Shown: in pieces, positions 11,023 through 20,403 of the stretch
Position numbering within the stretch: position 1 is the first letter of the stretch
How the letters are laid out: every line of letters starts with the position of its first letter
Origin: Synechococcus sp. PROS-7-1
GTDB lineage: Bacteria; Cyanobacteriota; Cyanobacteriia; PCC-6307; Cyanobiaceae
Direction of reading: 5' to 3'
DNA: 64,000 nucleotides
NCBI RefSeq assembly: GCF_014279795.1
Contig: NZ_CP047945.1
Location: 1,384,572 to 1,448,571 of the forward strand
The notes under the pieces: generated by a model
Databases searched by the model: none
Seen by the model: only the letters and a program-made list of their open reading frames with translations
Told to the model about the DNA's origin: nothing
Program-made: the position numbers and the translations under genes

Positions 11023-11664
11023 ATGGACGAATGGATTCGGCGCTCCACTGCTGTTATTCGTCTTTACGTCGACACCATGAACTGGACCCTTCAATCCCAA
11101 TGGCTCTCCCCTGACACCACCCAGGAGTGGATGGTGCGGTGTCGCCAGCAAATCAAGTGGGAGCACACCGATGTCAGGGTCTACGGGCGATGGCACAAGG
11201 TGCCGAGGCTCACAGCATTCCTGGCCGATCGATCGGTGACCTATCGCTACAGCGGTGCTCTTCACCGTGGGACAGGTTGGCCGCAGTGGTTTCTACCACT
11301 TCTCGAAAAGGTCTCGAAACAGTCCAACGCTCCATTCAACGGCTGTTTGTTCAATTTGTATCGAAACGGCGAAGACCGGATGGGGTGGCATGCCGACGAT
11401 GAACCCGAAATCGACGCTTCGTTCCCGATCGCCTCACTCTCACTTGGGGCGACACGCGACCTTCAGTTTCGCCACCGAGAAACCGGGCAGCGGCTTGATC
11501 TCACGCTCTCAGATGGCGACTTGTTGCTGATGGATCCTGAATGCCAAAGTCTGTGGATGCATGGACTGCCGACCCGGCGCAAGATCACAACGCCGCGACT
11601 GAATCTCACCTTCCGTGTGTTCAAAACCAACGATTCAGAACGACACTCCAAAGGGGCACGCTGA
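11023..11664 (+). CDS. alkB: AlkB-family 2-oxoglutarate/Fe(II) dioxygenase
   Basis: AlkB proteins remove alkyl groups from nucleic-acid bases by oxidative demethylation. The iron ligands are visible: HAD within MGWHADDEPE and the distal His in WMHGLPT. RLNLTFR supplies the 2-oxoglutarate-binding arginines. The segment SLSLGATRDLQFRH is also typical. At about 213 residues it is a compact AlkB. The ATG at 11023 is preferred over an upstream in-frame codon at 11002 that would overlap the divergent gene; ATG 11077 is a second option. Its 3' end overlaps the convergent AEC gene by 44 bp. Confidence 0.87.
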   Translation: MDEWIRRSTAVIRLYVDTMNWTLQSQWLSPDTTQEWMVRCRQQIKWEHTDVRVYGRWHKVPRLTAFLADRSVTYRYSGALHRGTGWPQWFLPLLEKVSKQSNAPFNGCLFNLYRNGEDRMGWHADDEPEIDASFPIASLSLGATRDLQFRHRETGQRLDLTLSDGDLLLMDPECQSLWMHGLPTRRKITTPRLNLTFRVFKTNDSERHSKGAR

Positions 11665-12526
11665 CCAAGGCAATGAGCGTGCTGCGCAGAATCAACTGTG
11701 CGGAAGCCGATGCATCGCATTGCTCGGATTCAGCCATCAACAGCACTGAGATCGCTGTTGGAGCGGCTGCCTGAAGCACGAGGGCTTTCTTCGCGAGTAG
11801 TGGAAGGGGGAGAGGAAGACTGATCACCAGCATCAGCATCGGGAACAACAGAAGCTTGCAGACCAGGGGAGATAGCAATCCCCCGGCCACAGGCGAGGGC
11901 GCACGCGAAGCAATGGTTCCCAAACGCATTCCCACAACAGCAAGTGCCAGCACAATCACCACCCGCGAAGGCAACCACAGGCCTGCACTGATGACGTCAT
12001 GCCATGGAGTGGCCATCACAATCAGGGCGCCGAGCAGACCCCGCGTCGCAGGGCTCGCCCAGAGATGGCTTGCCAACGCGCTCCAGCGGTAGCCATGGCC
12101 TTGATGATTGGTCTGATGCAGCCAGAGTGGACCCAGCCCCCAAGCCAGAAGCGTGGCGCCAAAGTCGTAACCGATACTCACTGGAAGCGCCTCGGGTGGA
12201 AGCAATGCCAACGCAGCGGGAATGCCGAAGTAAGCCGTATTACCGATGCAACTGGCCAGCTGTCGATCAGGCAACACCAAAGCGTCAGTGATCAACCGCG
12301 AGCTTCGCAACGCAACAAGCATGAGCACGATCGCTGACACAGCCAGCAAAGCCATGACCACAAGAGAGCGGTTAAGCCCGCCGTGAAGAAGCAACCCCAT
12401 CAGGCTCAGGGGAACTCCAAAACGCACCAAGGGCGTGGCCAGGGGATTGATCCATTGCGGGCGGCATCGACCGATCAGAGCCCCCGCCAAAAGACAGGGA
12501 ACCATCTCCCAGAGCAGACTCAGCAC
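11621..12526 (-). CDS. AEC (auxin efflux carrier) family permease
   Basis: A 301-residue membrane protein with about nine to ten hydrophobic spans, starting WEMVPCLLAGALIGR. The conserved segment CIGNTAYFGIPAALAL and the C-terminal block QAAAPTAISVLLMAE are typical AEC family signatures. Relatives export or import organic acids and auxin-like compounds; the substrate here cannot be read from sequence. The gene converges on alkB with a 44-bp overlap. Confidence 0.8.
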   Translation of the reverse strand: MLSLLWEMVPCLLAGALIGRCRPQWINPLATPLVRFGVPLSLMGLLLHGGLNRSLVVMALLAVSAIVLMLVALRSSRLITDALVLPDRQLASCIGNTAYFGIPAALALLPPEALPVSIGYDFGATLLAWGLGPLWLHQTNHQGHGYRWSALASHLWASPATRGLLGALIVMATPWHDVISAGLWLPSRVVIVLALAVVGMRLGTIASRAPSPVAGGLLSPLVCKLLLFPMLMLVISLPLPLPLLAKKALVLQAAAPTAISVLLMAESEQCDASASAQLILRSTLIALVSVPLWSVVLNRWF

Positions 12527-12603
12527 CTTTCACCGCCAGCAAGGGCCAACTGAGGCGACAGGCCTTGTGCCAAAATTTCCACCGTCCTCGCCTGACTGGC
12601 AGC

Positions 12604-12819
12604 ATGGCCTTCGCTGCACCGTCCTGTCTGATCCAGCAACATCTTCTGCAACTCAGCACTGCACTGATGGAGCGCTGCGAGCAGCTTCAACTTCATCTGG
12701 CCGAGCAGATCGACCAACTTCCGCTCGGCAATGAAAGCTGGCTGCAAACGGAACGTGAGCTGGTCGCCGCTGAGCAAGCTCTGGATCGCCTTCATCACGC
12801 GTCTCAATGGGCCATCTGA
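12604..12819 (+). CDS. Small conserved hypothetical protein (helical)
   Basis: A 71-residue, leucine- and glutamine-rich protein predicted by eye to be almost entirely helical, probably a coiled coil (two heptad-like runs around residues 10-60). The ATG at 12604 is preferred to an upstream in-frame codon at 12565 that lies too close to the divergent AEC promoter. Its last 16 bases overlap the 3' end of the ABC ATPase gene on the other strand. No function can be assigned. Confidence 0.55.
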   Translation: MAFAAPSCLIQQHLLQLSTALMERCEQLQLHLAEQIDQLPLGNESWLQTERELVAAEQALDRLHHASQWAI

Positions 12820-13547
12820 TTGAGAAAACGTTGCGAGCGTTCTTCCTTGGCATGAGTGAAGAACTCCTCGGCATCGGTTAACTCAACAACCCGTCCTCCG
12901 TCCATGAACAACACCCGGTCCGCCACCTCACGGGCGAAACCGAGTTCATGGGTGACCACCACCATTGTCATGCCAGCGGCAGCCAGTTGGCGCATGGCAT
13001 CGAGAACCTCCTTCACCCGCTCAGGATCAAGGGCACTGGTGGGCTCATCGAACAGCATCAACTCTGGATCCAGGGCCAAAGCCCTAGCGATGGCGACCCG
13101 TTGCTGCTGGCCACCACTGAGCTGAGCCGGATATTTCAATGCTTGATCAGCGATGCCCATCTGATCGAGCAGAGCAGACGCCCGGCGTTCAGCCTGAAGC
13201 CTTGGGATCGACTTCACCTGAATCGGCGCCAAGGTGATGTTCTGAAGAATCGTGAGGTGGGGAAACAGATTGAACTGCTGAAACACCATGCCCACACGAC
13301 GTCGGATTCGGCGGATCTGACGCTCGTCGTGGTCGGAATCGAGTGGAATGCCAACCACTTCAAGGGAACCGGAATCGATCGACTCCAAACCGTTGAAGGT
13401 GCGAATGAGCGTGCTCTTTCCGGAACCGGACGGTCCCATCACCACAAGGACCTCACCATGACGAACACTGAGGCTGACATCGTCAAGAGCGCGATTTCCA
13501 GCGGCGAAGCTCTTGTTGACTGACTCAGCACGAACAGCAATGGTCAT
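12804..13547 (-). CDS. aapP: Polar amino-acid ABC transporter, ATP-binding subunit
   Basis: A 247-residue ABC ATPase of the GlnQ/AapP type: Walker A GPSGSGKST, Q-loop QQFNLFPH, signature LSGGQQQR, Walker B LMLFDEPTS and H-loop VVTHE. The FNLFPH Q-loop and the short length are typical of polar amino-acid importers. It overlaps the upstream permease gene by 4 bp and is the last gene of the operon that begins at 17061. Confidence 0.93.
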   Translation of the reverse strand: MTIAVRAESVNKSFAAGNRALDDVSLSVRHGEVLVVMGPSGSGKSTLIRTFNGLESIDSGSLEVVGIPLDSDHDERQIRRIRRRVGMVFQQFNLFPHLTILQNITLAPIQVKSIPRLQAERRASALLDQMGIADQALKYPAQLSGGQQQRVAIARALALDPELMLFDEPTSALDPERVKEVLDAMRQLAAAGMTMVVVTHELGFAREVADRVLFMDGGRVVELTDAEEFFTHAKEERSQRFLNQMAH

Positions 13548-14584
13548 GAACGGCGGGCTGCAATGAGATTGGACGAGTCTTGTCGCTCAAACTGGCGCGC
13601 CATGAGAGCCATCGCGGTGCAGAGCAACCAATACAACACGGCAAGCCAGACATAAACCTCGAGGTGGCGCCCGATGTAGGCCGGATTGGCCAACAAGCTT
13701 TGGCTGATACCAAGCAATTCCACCAAACCAAGAATGGCCATCAGACTGGTGTTTTGAAGTAAACCCACCGCCTGGTTCGTGAGCGCAGGAACAGCGATGC
13801 GCAGAGCCTGCGGAAGAATGACCAGACGCTGGATCTGCCATGGTCCGAGTCCGAGTGCTGCAGCCGCTTCGAGTTGCGTTGGGGGCACTGCCTGCAATCC
13901 TCCTCTCACATCCTCAGCCACATAGGCAGCTGCAAACAAAGCAAAGGCCACAACGGCACGGAGCACACGGTTGATTTCAATCTGAACCGGAAGAAACAGC
14001 GGCAGCAGAAGCTGGCCAAAGAACAGAACAGCGATCAACGGAACAGCACGCATCCCATCGATGTAGATCTTGGAAAGCTGGCGTGCTGTGGTCAGCTCGC
14101 TACAGCGCCCCAAGGCGAGAAGAACACCGAGTGGAAGCGCAATCAACCCACTGAACAAGGTCAGCAAGAGCGTCAGAACAAGTCCTCCCCAGAGACGGGA
14201 GGGGACTGGATCCAACACACCACCACCCGCCAGAAGCCACAACCCGAGGGGCATCATCAACAACCAGCTCCAGGACAGAATCACGCTGTTGAGGTGCAAC
14301 CCTCGGCGCAGGAGGAGAGGCTGGGCCAACGTGAAGATCGTGAGCAGCAGCAGCAAACCAAGCCACAGGAATGGCCTCCATCGGGACGCCTCCGGATAGC
14401 CACCGATCGCAAAGAGCGGCAGATTCCCCGAGACCACTGACCAGTCAGCTTGCTGGAGAATCCAAAAGGCTGTTGACCAAAACGCCCAGGCAATGAAACC
14501 CAGCAGAACAATGCTGAAACAGGCTTGCAGGGGATGGCGGCGACAATGTCGCAAGCCAGTGCGAAGGGACGACGATCTTGGCAA
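13544..14584 (-). CDS. aapM: Amino-acid ABC transporter permease (AapM type)
   Basis: A 346-residue permease. Its N-terminal half has extra hydrophobic spans (residues about 20-140), as in AapM/BztC. The C-terminal half carries the HisMQ-type loop (EDVRGGLQAVPPTQLEAAAALG) that contacts the ATPase. It pairs with the 299-residue permease encoded upstream. The ABC ATPase overlaps its stop by 4 bp, and the HdeD-like gene ends 4 bp before its start. Confidence 0.9.
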   Translation of the reverse strand: MPRSSSLRTGLRHCRRHPLQACFSIVLLGFIAWAFWSTAFWILQQADWSVVSGNLPLFAIGGYPEASRWRPFLWLGLLLLLTIFTLAQPLLLRRGLHLNSVILSWSWLLMMPLGLWLLAGGGVLDPVPSRLWGGLVLTLLLTLFSGLIALPLGVLLALGRCSELTTARQLSKIYIDGMRAVPLIAVLFFGQLLLPLFLPVQIEINRVLRAVVAFALFAAAYVAEDVRGGLQAVPPTQLEAAAALGLGPWQIQRLVILPQALRIAVPALTNQAVGLLQNTSLMAILGLVELLGISQSLLANPAYIGRHLEVYVWLAVLYWLLCTAMALMARQFERQDSSNLIAARRS

Positions 14585-14587
14585 TGC

Positions 14588-15088
14588 TCAGGCGCCAGGC
14601 TGATCAGATGGAGCCTGAAACAAATTGAGCGCTGAAAGGAACAAGGCGACACCGAAAAGAGTCCCCAGGGCCCAGAGACTGTCCGATGGCCACTCAAGAA
14701 CGAGCAATAGTCCCAAGATGGAGGTGACCACTCCATCCACGACCGCCAAACCAGCAGCGGCACCAGGGGTTGTCGCACCGGAGGCCAGTTCCATCACGCC
14801 TTCAATGAGAAGAAGAACTCCAGCGAACAACGTGAGACTGATTTCACTATCGATCGGATCGAGCAGAATGAAAACGGCGCCACCGATATAGAGAAGGGCA
14901 GACAACACACGAAACACTTTGCCCTGAGAGGAGGACTCAGCACCAAGGCGGAGAAATTGCCCGATCCCTGCAGCAAAAGCAATTCCTCCGATGCCAATCG
15001 TCAGCAACGTGGCAGAAACGAAGGGAAGAAGAATGGCAGCAATAGCCGCAATGACGAGAAGTACGGCAGCAATACGGCGTGAGGTCAT
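14588..15088 (-). CDS. HdeD/DUF308-family membrane protein inside the amino-acid ABC operon
   Basis: A 166-residue protein with about six hydrophobic helices and paired small-residue turns (IGIGGIAFAAGIGQF, LLLIEGVMELASG), which match the HdeD/DUF308 family. E. coli HdeD is linked to acid resistance; cyanobacterial members have no known role. It sits between the two permease genes of an amino-acid importer, in the same orientation, 4 bp from the downstream gene and 25 bp from the upstream one, so it is almost certainly co-transcribed. Confidence 0.8.
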   Translation of the reverse strand: MTSRRIAAVLLVIAAIAAILLPFVSATLLTIGIGGIAFAAGIGQFLRLGAESSSQGKVFRVLSALLYIGGAVFILLDPIDSEISLTLFAGVLLLIEGVMELASGATTPGAAAGLAVVDGVVTSILGLLLVLEWPSDSLWALGTLFGVALFLSALNLFQAPSDQPGA

Positions 15089-15112
15089 GGGTCCAACAAC
15101 GGTCGACGAATG

Positions 15113-16012
15113 TTAGATGCGTTGCCCCTTGTTGAGCACAGAGTGATTGAGGATCTGCATGCCGCCGTTGATCAGCAGGTTGAGCAGAAGAAAGCTCAAC
15201 AAGAGGAGCAGAAAGCCTTCGATGGCACGTCCCGTCTGAGTGATGGCGGTATCACTGACGGCATACAGATCGGCATAGCCAACAGCGATTGACAACGTGC
15301 TGTTCTTGGCAAGGTTGAGGTATTGGCTGCTGAGGGCCGGGAGAATGGCTGGAAGAGCTTGGGGCAGAACCACACGTTTCAGCCCGAGCCCCTCAGCGAT
15401 GCCCAGGCTGCGAAAGGCTTCCCACTGTCCCCGCGGTACGGCATCCAGCCCCCCACGGACCACCTCGGCAATGGAAGCCCCTGTGAACACACTGAGTCCA
15501 ACCAGGACAGCCGCAAATTCAACACTGAGATTGAGTCCCATCACGCTGATGGCCTGGTTGGAGACTCGAATCAATGCCCCAAGCGGAGCGAGCGGTTCGG
15601 ACGGCAGACCCAGAAAGGCCACGAAGTACCAGAAGAGCAGTTGCAAAAGCAAAGGAGTCTGACGAATCAGCCCCACATAAAGACCTGCAAGCGCACTGAG
15701 CAGTGGGTTATCGCTGCGAGACGCAGCGCCTGCCACCACGCCCAACACTGTGGCCAGGACAATGCTGCAGGCGATCACCCGAAGACTGTTCAACCATCCC
15801 ATCAACAGGGCCCAGGCCATGCTGTCGCCAGGTTGAAACGGCAAAAGATGCTCGCTAATCGCAAACCCAGCTGGCCTGGTCAGCCAACGGAAACTCAGCC
15901 CCAACCCTGTACGAATCAAGTTGACGGTGAGGTTGTTGATCAGGATTCCAGCCAGCGTGAGCACGGCCGCTAGCAGCAGAACCTGGATCCACCAGCGTTG
16001 TCGACGCGTCAT
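15113..16012 (-). CDS. aapQ: Amino-acid ABC transporter permease (AapQ type)
   Basis: A 299-residue inner-membrane permease of the HisM/AapQ family. The ATPase-coupling loop EVVRGGLDAVPRGQWEAFRSLG is clear, and there are about eight hydrophobic spans. It overlaps the end of the upstream binding-protein gene by 4 bp. With the other permease it forms the heterodimeric channel for a polar or general L-amino acid. Confidence 0.9.
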   Translation of the reverse strand: MTRRQRWWIQVLLLAAVLTLAGILINNLTVNLIRTGLGLSFRWLTRPAGFAISEHLLPFQPGDSMAWALLMGWLNSLRVIACSIVLATVLGVVAGAASRSDNPLLSALAGLYVGLIRQTPLLLQLLFWYFVAFLGLPSEPLAPLGALIRVSNQAISVMGLNLSVEFAAVLVGLSVFTGASIAEVVRGGLDAVPRGQWEAFRSLGIAEGLGLKRVVLPQALPAILPALSSQYLNLAKNSTLSIAVGYADLYAVSDTAITQTGRAIEGFLLLLLSFLLLNLLINGGMQILNHSVLNKGQRI

Positions 16013-17061
16013 TGGAATGGTGGAGCAATCAAGACACCACCATCCCGATACAGCTGATTGAGTGCTCTCGGGATGGGCACAGCACTCTGCGGGCCGAGGT
16101 GGCGGTCATAAATCTCGCCGTAATTGCCGGTGGTCTTTAACACCCTGACGACGAAATCATTCGGAAGACCCAGTTTTGATCCAAGCTCTCCTTCAACTCC
16201 CAAAAAACGCCGCAACGCTGTTTTGCTGGGATCGTTGATCGCCTCCTGAAGCTTGGCGTCCACAGTCTCTTGCGTGATCCCCATTTCCTCAGCGGTCACC
16301 AGAGCAAAAACCACCCATCGCATGGCATCGGCCAAGCGTTGGTCTCCTCCGGACGATAGAGGGGCCAGGGGTTCCTTGCTGAGCACTTCGGGCAGGATTT
16401 GATGGTTGTTTGGTTGTTCAAAGCCGGAACGAGCCGAGGCCAATTGAGATCGGTCCGATGTCATCGCTGCGCAACGCTTCTGCAAATACCCAGCCACGAG
16501 CTGATTCAAGTCTTGATATTTAACCGGTTTGTATGGAATTCCCTTGGCCTGAAAAACATCGTTGAGGTTCTGTTCCGTTGTGGTTCCGGAACCAACACAG
16601 ATTGTTTTGTTTCTGAGGTCTTCGAGCCCCTTGATACCGGAATCACGGCGCACAAGAAGACCTTGACCATCGTGAAACACCACCGGTGCAAAAGAAACGC
16701 CATTCCCACCAGACGCATCACGACTGAGATTGAACGTGGTATTGCGAGACAAAAGGTCGATTTCACCAGTTCTCAGAGCCGTAAAACGCTCCGGAGCTGT
16801 CAGTGGTCTGTACTCAACCTTGCTGGAATCCCCTAGGAATGCCGCAGCAAAGGCTTTGCACATGTCCACATCCAGTCCTGCATAGCGGCCGTCACGATCC
16901 AGAAAACTGAAACCAGGAATCTTGCCGCTGACCCCACAGCGAAGCTGACCTCGCTGACGGATCAGATCCAAGCGAGAGGCTCCTCCCTCGCCGAGCGTTG
17001 CGCAGGCTTGCAAACTGAGCAGCAAGACCCCGAGAGAAAGAAGCACACCACGCTGCTGCAT
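16009..17061 (-). CDS. aapJ: Amino-acid ABC transporter periplasmic binding protein (AapJ type)
   Basis: A 350-residue extracytoplasmic solute-binding protein. The N-terminus is a signal sequence with a probable lipoprotein cleavage site (LSLQAC, about residues 15-20). The mature part has RGQLRCGVSG, GLDVDMCKAFAAA and the DLLSRNTTFNLSRD block characteristic of AapJ/BztA general L-amino-acid receptors. It is the first gene of the operon 17061-12804. The 5' region up to the divergent small gene should hold the promoter, though no clear sigma-70 pair stands out. Confidence 0.9.
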   Translation of the reverse strand: MQQRGVLLSLGVLLLSLQACATLGEGGASRLDLIRQRGQLRCGVSGKIPGFSFLDRDGRYAGLDVDMCKAFAAAFLGDSSKVEYRPLTAPERFTALRTGEIDLLSRNTTFNLSRDASGGNGVSFAPVVFHDGQGLLVRRDSGIKGLEDLRNKTICVGSGTTTEQNLNDVFQAKGIPYKPVKYQDLNQLVAGYLQKRCAAMTSDRSQLASARSGFEQPNNHQILPEVLSKEPLAPLSSGGDQRLADAMRWVVFALVTAEEMGITQETVDAKLQEAINDPSKTALRRFLGVEGELGSKLGLPNDFVVRVLKTTGNYGEIYDRHLGPQSAVPIPRALNQLYRDGGVLIAPPFQ

Positions 17062-17148
17062 ACAGAATCACCAAAGCAAAGCCAGTGTGTCAGAGGTTGC
17101 ACACAACGATTGGACTGATCGCAAGGATCTGTGCTCGGAGGATTAATC

Positions 17149-17496
17149 TTGAAGCTAATTCTATGTGACGAAATGCATCGATCCCTGCTGGGGTCAATAT
17201 CTTTTTTGATCGTAGGAACTTCCTTGAGTTTCTCACCTTCTTTCGCCTGGGAATTGGGAGATCGCCAGGCATACAACAATAAGATGGCCATCCTCAAGGT
17301 CATGTTGGAAGGTGCCAGGGAACGCGCCATTGCAGAGAATGACCTTGAAACAATGTGCCTGATTATGAGCATCGGCAATGATGTCACCGAAACCTTTTTA
17401 AGGGCTCGAGCTGACGATGCAATGATCAACAAGCGGCTCACTGGCATGAGAAATGATCTCACCGCATGTCTGGCTCTGCTTTACAACCGCCGATGA
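17149..17496 (+). CDS. Small exported hypothetical protein
   Basis: About 115 residues with an N-terminal signal peptide ending near SPSFA/WE and a charged helical mature part of about 75 residues containing two cysteines. I chose TTG 17149 because a perfect GGAGGA lies 6 bases upstream, the strongest ribosome site seen in this window; ATG 17173 is the alternative. It is divergent from aapJ and converges on the SulP gene with a 4-bp gap. No family was recognised. Confidence 0.6.
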   Translation: MKLILCDEMHRSLLGSISFLIVGTSLSFSPSFAWELGDRQAYNNKMAILKVMLEGARERAIAENDLETMCLIMSIGNDVTETFLRARADDAMINKRLTGMRNDLTACLALLYNRR

Positions 17497-17500
17497 TCTG

Positions 17501-19093
17501 TCAGCCGTGAGAACCTTCAGGCTGAGAGCCGATACGCTCAAACAGATCGAGGCTTTCGGTGTTGAGACCGACCAGTTCAACCTCTGATCCACCCTTTTTC
17601 AGTTTCCTGACCAACTGATTGAGTGCTCCCGCACCACTTTGATCCCAGATGTGAGCTGAAGACATGTCAATGATGATTTTTGCTGGGTGATCATGGACAT
17701 CAAAGCCCTGGAGGAAATAAATCTTGCTCACGAAAAACAGTTGGCCAGTCACGACATAACGACGCAGATCTGGAGCAACATCCACTGGCTCAACACGAAT
17801 AACCTTCGCAACCTTCCTGCTGAACAGGATTCCGGCCAGCGCCACTCCTGCTAAGACACCCAGCGCCAGATTGTGGGGGGTGGTCAGCATGGTGACGGCA
17901 AAGGTCATCAACATCACTGCTGTATCGCTCTTCGGAATGGAGCGGATCCTTCGCAGTCCAGCCACATCCGCAGTGCTGACAGCGATGCTGATCATCACAG
18001 CAACCAGTGCAGCCATGGGAATCTGCTGAAGCCAAGGTCTGGCAAGCAGGATCATGGCTAGCAGGCTCACGCCTGAGAACAGCGTGGAAAGGCGCGTACG
18101 GCCCCCGTTATCGATATTCATCACGGATTGGCCAACCAGCGCGCACCCCGCCATACCGCCAAACAAAGACGACACAATGTTGGCGAGGCCTTGCCCCCGT
18201 GCTTCCACATTCTTGTTGGAGTTGCTGTCGGTGCGGTCGTCGAGAATGTCTTGCGTCAGGAATGTTTCCATCAGTCCCACCAGGGAAATGGCCAGGGCTG
18301 TTGGCAACACGATTCCGAGGGTTTCCAGGCTGAAGGGCACTTTCATGTTCTCTGGTGAACCGAAGGGCCAGCTCGGCATCGGAAGTCCGGTTGGCAGATC
18401 ACCAAGGCTGCTCACTGTGGGAATTCCGAAGTTGTCCGCCAGGTTGAAGACCATGGAGATGACCGTCAGCACGACAATCGCCACCAGCTGAGACGGCAAC
18501 ACCCGCGTCAGACGCGGCAGCCCGTAGATGATCACAAGCCCCAGCAAAACAAGTCCCCATATGATCGGCAGCTGCACTCCGCTGAACATCACCTCATGGG
18601 CGTGACCAGCAGCTTTGGTTTCTCCGAAATGGAGATTGATCCCTAGTTGGGGTAACTGCGCTTGAAAAATCAGCAGGGCCAGAGCATTAACGAAGCCGCT
18701 CAACACTGCTAGCGGCACGAAGCGCATCTGATAAGCGAGTCGCATCCACCCCCAGAGAATCTGCAGGATGCCGGTCACAACGCCGGCCACCAGGAGATAA
18801 GTCAGGCCAAGGCCAGGTCCACGGGCTTCACCGGTGGCCACAAGCCCCGTCATCAATAAAGCCGTGGAGCCCGTGGCGGAGGTGATCATTGCCGACCGTC
18901 CACCCACGAAGGCGATGGTGATCGACAGGCAGAAGGCTCCAAATAAACCCACCTGGGGGTCAACGCCCGCAATTCCTGAAAAGGCAATGGCCTCGGGAAT
19001 CATGGCGAAGGCCACCACCAAGCCGGAAAGAAGCTCCTTGCTGGGGTTACCGATGAGGGGCTCCAACCGCAGCGCCCCGGGTCCGGTTGCCAT
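17501..19093 (-). CDS. SulP-family anion transporter with C-terminal STAS domain
   Basis: A 530-residue membrane protein. The first span contains [14 protein letters not shown], followed by [12 protein letters not shown] and ATGSTALL, typical of SulP transporters; there are roughly 12-14 spans. A STAS domain occupies about residues 440-520 ([19 protein letters not shown]). Compared with Synechococcus BicA bicarbonate transporters, the N-terminal helices look nearer to the YbaR/YchM branch, so bicarbonate, sulfate or another anion remains open. Confidence 0.8.
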   Translation of the reverse strand: MATGPGALRLEPLIGNPSKELLSGLVVAFAMIPEAIAFSGIAGVDPQVGLFGAFCLSITIAFVGGRSAMITSATGSTALLMTGLVATGEARGPGLGLTYLLVAGVVTGILQILWGWMRLAYQMRFVPLAVLSGFVNALALLIFQAQLPQLGINLHFGETKAAGHAHEVMFSGVQLPIIWGLVLLGLVIIYGLPRLTRVLPSQLVAIVVLTVISMVFNLADNFGIPTVSSLGDLPTGLPMPSWPFGSPENMKVPFSLETLGIVLPTALAISLVGLMETFLTQDILDDRTDSNSNKNVEARGQGLANIVSSLFGGMAGCALVGQSVMNIDNGGRTRLSTLFSGVSLLAMILLARPWLQQIPMAALVAVMISIAVSTADVAGLRRIRSIPKSDTAVMLMTFAVTMLTTPHNLALGVLAGVALAGILFSRKVAKVIRVEPVDVAPDLRRYVVTGQLFFVSKIYFLQGFDVHDHPAKIIIDMSSAHIWDQSGAGALNQLVRKLKKGGSEVELVGLNTESLDLFERIGSQPEGSHG

Positions 19094-19123
19094 AAATCAA
19101 TCTGTACGTGTGGCGACCGTATC

Positions 19124-20353
19124 TCAAAGCCGGCACAGACGTTGATCGGGATCAAGCTCGGCCTTCAATTGCTTGAGTGATGGCAACCAGGATCCAAAGG
19201 CATCTTCCAATTCCTGGTCATGACAGGGAAGATGGTCATGAAGTTGAGCGAGATGCACCCCTGGGTTCAGCGCCATCAACGCCTCGCTCACACGCTCCAT
19301 CCAATCCAGGGAACGCTGCCGTCCAGCACGGTCCCCAGGTGTCCAGGCCGCAGTGATCCAGGGTTTCCACACCGCATCGCGATGGATAAAGGATGTCGAA
19401 GCGGGCTCAACAGAGCCTGTTTCCCCACCCAATTGCTGAGCACTGATTCGGCAGGACGGATGCGGCCTGCGCATCATCAACTCACGAAGATGATCGACCA
19501 CTAACTCAGCCTCCTCCCCCCATCTCTGCCCAAGCCTGCCGAGCACCTCACAGTGGGACGGCAATGGTTGGCGGTCACTCGTGAGCCGGCCGAAAGCAGG
19601 AAGTGACAGCTGATCAGCAAAAAGCTCAGCGGCGTCACCTGCACAAGCCGGAAGCAGATCTGGTGTGCAGCCATCGGAAACACATTGCACGGCATAGATC
19701 TCGACGTGATCACCCCATGACCATTGGAGACTCGCGGAAGAAGGCCACTGCTCCGCCAAACGGATCCAATGGGGCAATGCCTCAACAGCGATGCGCGTCT
19801 GCTGAACGGCCAGGGGCTTGATGGGGTGTGTACTTAGCTCCAGGCCTGTCACGACAGCCAGAAAAGGAGCGGCGCCCAGAAGGCCTCGCCAGTAGTCGAC
19901 AGCCCGCTCATCACCGATGACGTCATCTCGGTGGATATTGAACCGTTCACCGTTGCCCCACACCCCCTCGATCCGCTGGATATGGTCCATGGCCAAACCT
20001 TGGGAGCGACTCAGCGGCCCCATACCGCCGGTGAGAAGAAATCCAGATCCAGGCAATCCCGACAGCCCAATCGGCAGAGCGCGTCGATGGGGACGCAGGC
20101 CTTCGAGCACTTCAGCCATGGTGAGTCCGGTGCCGATCGTGACCTGAGAAGACTCCCCCTGATAACGAAGCTCCTGGTAACGCGGTCTAAGATCGAGCGT
20201 CCAAAGGCCATCACCGGCACAACGACTGCTCGTTGCACCAGAGCTCACCAACAATGGGGTTGGGTGCAGAGGGTGAGCCAAAACAGCGGCCAAGAGCTCA
20301 GGGCCAAGAATGAGCCGTCCTTTCGATCGTGCATCCTTCGCCAAAGCATTCAT
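19124..20353 (-). CDS. FAD-binding oxidoreductase (PCMH/berberine-bridge-like fold)
   Basis: About 409 residues. The N-terminal region, with [32 protein letters not shown] and the glycine-rich [20 protein letters not shown], is an FAD-binding PCMH domain. The C-terminal part ends with a block similar to the substrate domain of D-lactate/berberine-bridge type oxidases. The substrate is unknown. ATG 20353 is preferred because the longer frame (to 20398) would reach almost to the divergent chelatase start at 20404. Confidence 0.75.
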   Translation of the reverse strand: MNALAKDARSKGRLILGPELLAAVLAHPLHPTPLLVSSGATSSRCAGDGLWTLDLRPRYQELRYQGESSQVTIGTGLTMAEVLEGLRPHRRALPIGLSGLPGSGFLLTGGMGPLSRSQGLAMDHIQRIEGVWGNGERFNIHRDDVIGDERAVDYWRGLLGAAPFLAVVTGLELSTHPIKPLAVQQTRIAVEALPHWIRLAEQWPSSASLQWSWGDHVEIYAVQCVSDGCTPDLLPACAGDAAELFADQLSLPAFGRLTSDRQPLPSHCEVLGRLGQRWGEEAELVVDHLRELMMRRPHPSCRISAQQLGGETGSVEPASTSFIHRDAVWKPWITAAWTPGDRAGRQRSLDWMERVSEALMALNPGVHLAQLHDHLPCHDQELEDAFGSWLPSLKQLKAELDPDQRLCRL

Positions 20354-20403
20354 GACATCGCGCTCACAGGTACGAATAGGTTTGGCAAAGATGCCCACTC
20401 AGT

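Noticed and set aside
12229-12242. GTA-N8-TAC, an NtcA-like site
   Set aside because: It lies deep inside the AEC coding sequence, far from any start.
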